From the NCBI RefSeq assembly GCF_050908995.1, contig NC_135125.1, positions 12,115,011 to 12,179,010 on the forward strand: a stretch of 64,000 nucleotides of DNA, written 5' to 3'. The notes under the pieces were generated by a model, which had not been told where the DNA came from, did no database searches, and saw only the letters and a program-made list of their open reading frames with translations. Both the position numbers and the translations under genes were made by a program. Shown in pieces: positions 61,523 to 64,000 of the stretch. This DNA is from Andrena cerasifolii. Lineage: Eukaryota; Arthropoda; Insecta; Hymenoptera; Andrenidae. Positions within the stretch are counted from its first letter, which is position 1, and each line of letters starts with the position of its first letter.

Positions 61523-62495
61523 ACGTGACTCGACTTTCCGCGCTGGAGTAATAATTTAAACGATTGCGGGGAATTCGGAGAACCGCGCGGAGGAAAATGG
61601 ATCCTGGAGTTGATGTGAATTTAAAGATTAGTCGAATCGTTCCCCATCCCTCATCCAGCGTCCTCTCGTTCTGTCTCTCCTCGCCGTTCCCTTTCGCGAG
61701 AAACAGACCCCCCTTTGGAATCTCATTCATTGGAATTGTCATTAACGATGCGCAAGGACGCGTGCATTCCGTTTCTCTCCGCCGGAATAAGGTCGAATTC
61801 TTCGCAGCAATCGATCCTGCGCTCAGAATAGACTGGCGAAGGAAATTCCGCACTGTGGCCCCCGTTGCAGATATCAGTTTCGTTGCGGTGTTTTCGAGGA
61901 TCAGAGGGAAACCTCGAAATTTCAGTAGCCCGCGAGGATTTGCCGCGTTGCGGTAATTGGGATCGCGACCGCGTTAAAATTCGCGATATGTAAACACCGC
62001 TGGCGATCCTGCGACTGCATCAACGAGAGATTCAGTTGGGAGTGGGTGGGCTGGAGCCAATTAATCTCTCTCTCTCTCGTATCAATTTATCGGTTAGCCG
62101 CGAGTCCTCTTTCCGCGCGGATGATCCCTTTTGCCAGTCGCGAAATCCTTTTGCCTGGGCACGTTCGCCCCGACAAAGGGTCTGCTGGCAAAGCGCGGAA
62201 CCGGGCACGAGGGGTTGATCGCGAAATAGGTTCAATCTATGCATCTCCGCGCGGTATCGTGGGCAGGAATCGTTGCCGCTTACGTCACGCGCGTGTGCGA
62301 GTTCGCGAGTGCCCTAGCGCTCGCAGGACCAGCTGTTTTCAACATCTGCGCCCCTCCTTGCAATAGCCGTAGCGGCGCGCAAAAGTTTCCGGTTAGAAGT
62401 AGTGTTCGCTTAGTTTTTAGAAAGTAGGAACTGGATCGGGAGGAACATTGGTGTTTGTAGGATCGCGAGTGTTGGATTATTAGGGGGTAGATGGG
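61523..62495. other. Non-coding DNA, no gene seen
   Basis: A short (CT)n run lies near 62.07 kb. No exon or element was found before the TTAA at 62,496. Confidence 0.5.
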
Positions 62496-62499
62496 TTAA

Positions 62500-63101
62500 G
62501 GGGGTAGTGGACTATTTCGGCTTAAAAAATGTTCTTTTTTTATTTTACTGCTTCTGAAAGTCTTATCCTTTACAAATATTTTAAACAAATGTTCATGAAA
62601 AAATTCAAATAATTGTCGTTGAAGCCGGTTTTCTCGAGACACCATGTTCAGAAACGGTGTACATCATAACTCATGAACGAATGAATATTTTCACTTAAAA
62701 TTTTAAATGGAGCTGTAGAATTCCATTCTCTATCGTGTAGAAATTCCGCATCAATATTGGATGTTTGGAAAACATCTTATAACTGATTAAAGACGATTTT
62801 TTCCCGTGAAAATGTGGAAAGAAAATTGATTAGTGTAACTTCCACAATTTTTGTTCAAATTCATCGGCAAGTTTCCACACTGTAGATATTTGTGTATAGA
62901 AAAATCACCTTCATAGCATTTTGCTTTCAGATTAATAACTTCGACAATTTTATACATTCCGACGATTTTTTTTATTGTAAATACTCGCAAACATGCCCAC
63001 AATAGATTGTCAAAAGCACGACTATAACGATTGTTTGGTATCAAAGTAATTTAGCGTCAAAGAAACTAACGATTTTACGTATCCAATAGTCCACTACCCC
63101 C
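62500..63101 (-). mobile_element. TTAA-flanked element (602 bp), relative of the 55-kb copy
   Basis: Perfect 17-base inverted ends, GGGGGTAGTGGACTATT, are flanked by TTAA (62,496-62,499 and 63,102-63,105). Read on the minus strand it aligns along most of its length with 55,300-55,888, including the block translating to NLPMNLNKNCGSYT. It encodes no recognisable transposase. Its better preserved ends suggest it is younger or less decayed than the other copy. Confidence 0.9.
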
Positions 63102-63105
63102 TTAA

Positions 63106-64000
63106 GGAGGAGGTTCGCGCGTAGGTGAGGGTTGATTAGGGTCAACGCGGGTCAGCTGTACCGATTCGAAACGGCTGGGTAAAGAGGAGAAGCGGAAATA
63201 ATTAAACGGCTCGTGGCACCGCGAGCCTCCATATGGCCGATAAAAAACACACGGCGTCGCGGGACAACGATCATAATTAATGACAGGATAATCACGAGGA
63301 CACGGCTAGCCGGACGAAACCGGAAGCCCCCGATCGTTCGCGCTTACGCGGTTCCTTCGACTTCGTTCGAAGAACGAAATTGCAATTTTATTAGCAAGTT
63401 CACCGTCAAAGCGAATGGAGAGCATCTGTCCAAAGTGCTCGGGCTTGAATTAAGGAAGATGTCGATGAGAATGCTCGTCGAGCTTCGCCCTGCCATCTTG
63501 AGAAACGCAATTTTTCGCCTGGATCCCTCAACTCCGTTGCAGCACCGACCGACTGTAAATTAAGCATTCCGTTTCAATTATTTCACGCGATTATTCGGCT
63601 CCCCCAGTCAGAGGAGCTGGGCGAGACCGTGGGCAGAAAGTTTCACGGGCAGGATCCTCTTTTCGTGGAGCACCCTCGCCTCCCGTCGCCGCCCTTAACG
63701 AAGTCTTGGAAGTTTCCACGAGCGGAATTCACGATAGCAAAAAGGAGCTGATTGCATTTTTCATCGACCAGGCAAATAGAAACGACAGGAATTCACGAGT
63801 ATTTCTTGGGGCGGAGTCACGCATTGGGCACGTAGCGCATCGGACATCCCAGAATTATTAATTCTACGACTTTCCAAGGGAACGTCTACTTGCGACTTGG
63901 CCGCAGAATAATTCAGTAGATAATTGTCAACTGGATTCCAGGCCACGATGACGAGAAACTTCGTAACGTTTCCAAACACCGTACAAACTGTTTAAGCTTA
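63106..64000. other. GC-rich non-coding DNA to the window end
   Basis: Nothing recognised. Open frames are short and overlap on both strands. Confidence 0.5.

Noticed and set aside
1..64000. Bacterial-style operons, CRISPR arrays, rRNA genes
   Set aside because: No repeat-spacer arrays, no conserved rRNA blocks and no ordered coding frames; the sequence is eukaryotic in character.

Overview
This window looks like eukaryotic, probably insect and most likely hymenopteran, nuclear DNA. There are no operons, no ribosome-binding-site/ORF trains and no intact gene. The background is moderately GC-rich, with abundant CpG in both strands. It is interrupted by sharply AT-rich islands, nearly all of which show transposon termini. 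The Tc1, mariner, hAT, Transib-like and TTAA-type remnants fit an insect. The species assignment is inference; no gene was identified by name.

Layout: 1-6.2 kb, unique sequence with no gene seen. 6.2-6.8 kb, a short TA-flanked element. 9.26-10.04 kb, an internally deleted Tc1-like transposon keeping the transposase DNA-binding domain. 14.10-15.09 kb, a TA-flanked element with the 5' part of a mariner nested inside it. 17.08-17.52 kb, a fold-back element. 19.03-19.78 and 24.72-24.99 kb, two TTAA-flanked elements. 26.95 kb, a candidate 78-nt exon whose 3' splice site abuts a 5' splice-site consensus. 36.07 kb, a (GA)32 microsatellite. 39.15-40.32 kb, a Transib-like element with perfect CACAGTG ends and a 5-bp target duplication. 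42.6-43.92 kb, a CpG-dense stretch ending in a good splice donor, a candidate promoter/first exon. 46.44-47.46 kb, a hAT element with a perfect 8-bp target duplication. 54.57-55.89 and 60.20-61.02 kb, two loci where two TTAA elements sit back to back sharing one TTAA. 61.475 kb, a second juxtaposed splice site with a 42-nt candidate microexon. 62.50-63.10 kb, another TTAA element, related to one in the 55 kb pair.

The reading that best joins these signals is that much of the window is the interior of one or more very long introns transcribed on the + strand. They would be removed partly by recursive (ratchet) splicing at 26,950 and 61,475, and a possible alternative first exon would end at 43,922. 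This is inference from splice-signal geometry. The long open frames in the GC-rich parts are mostly explained by scarcity of stop codons in CpG-rich DNA and are not reported as genes. Nothing here needs a new molecular system. The items most worth a second look are the recursive-splicing pair, the Transib-like element and the shared-TTAA tandem insertions.
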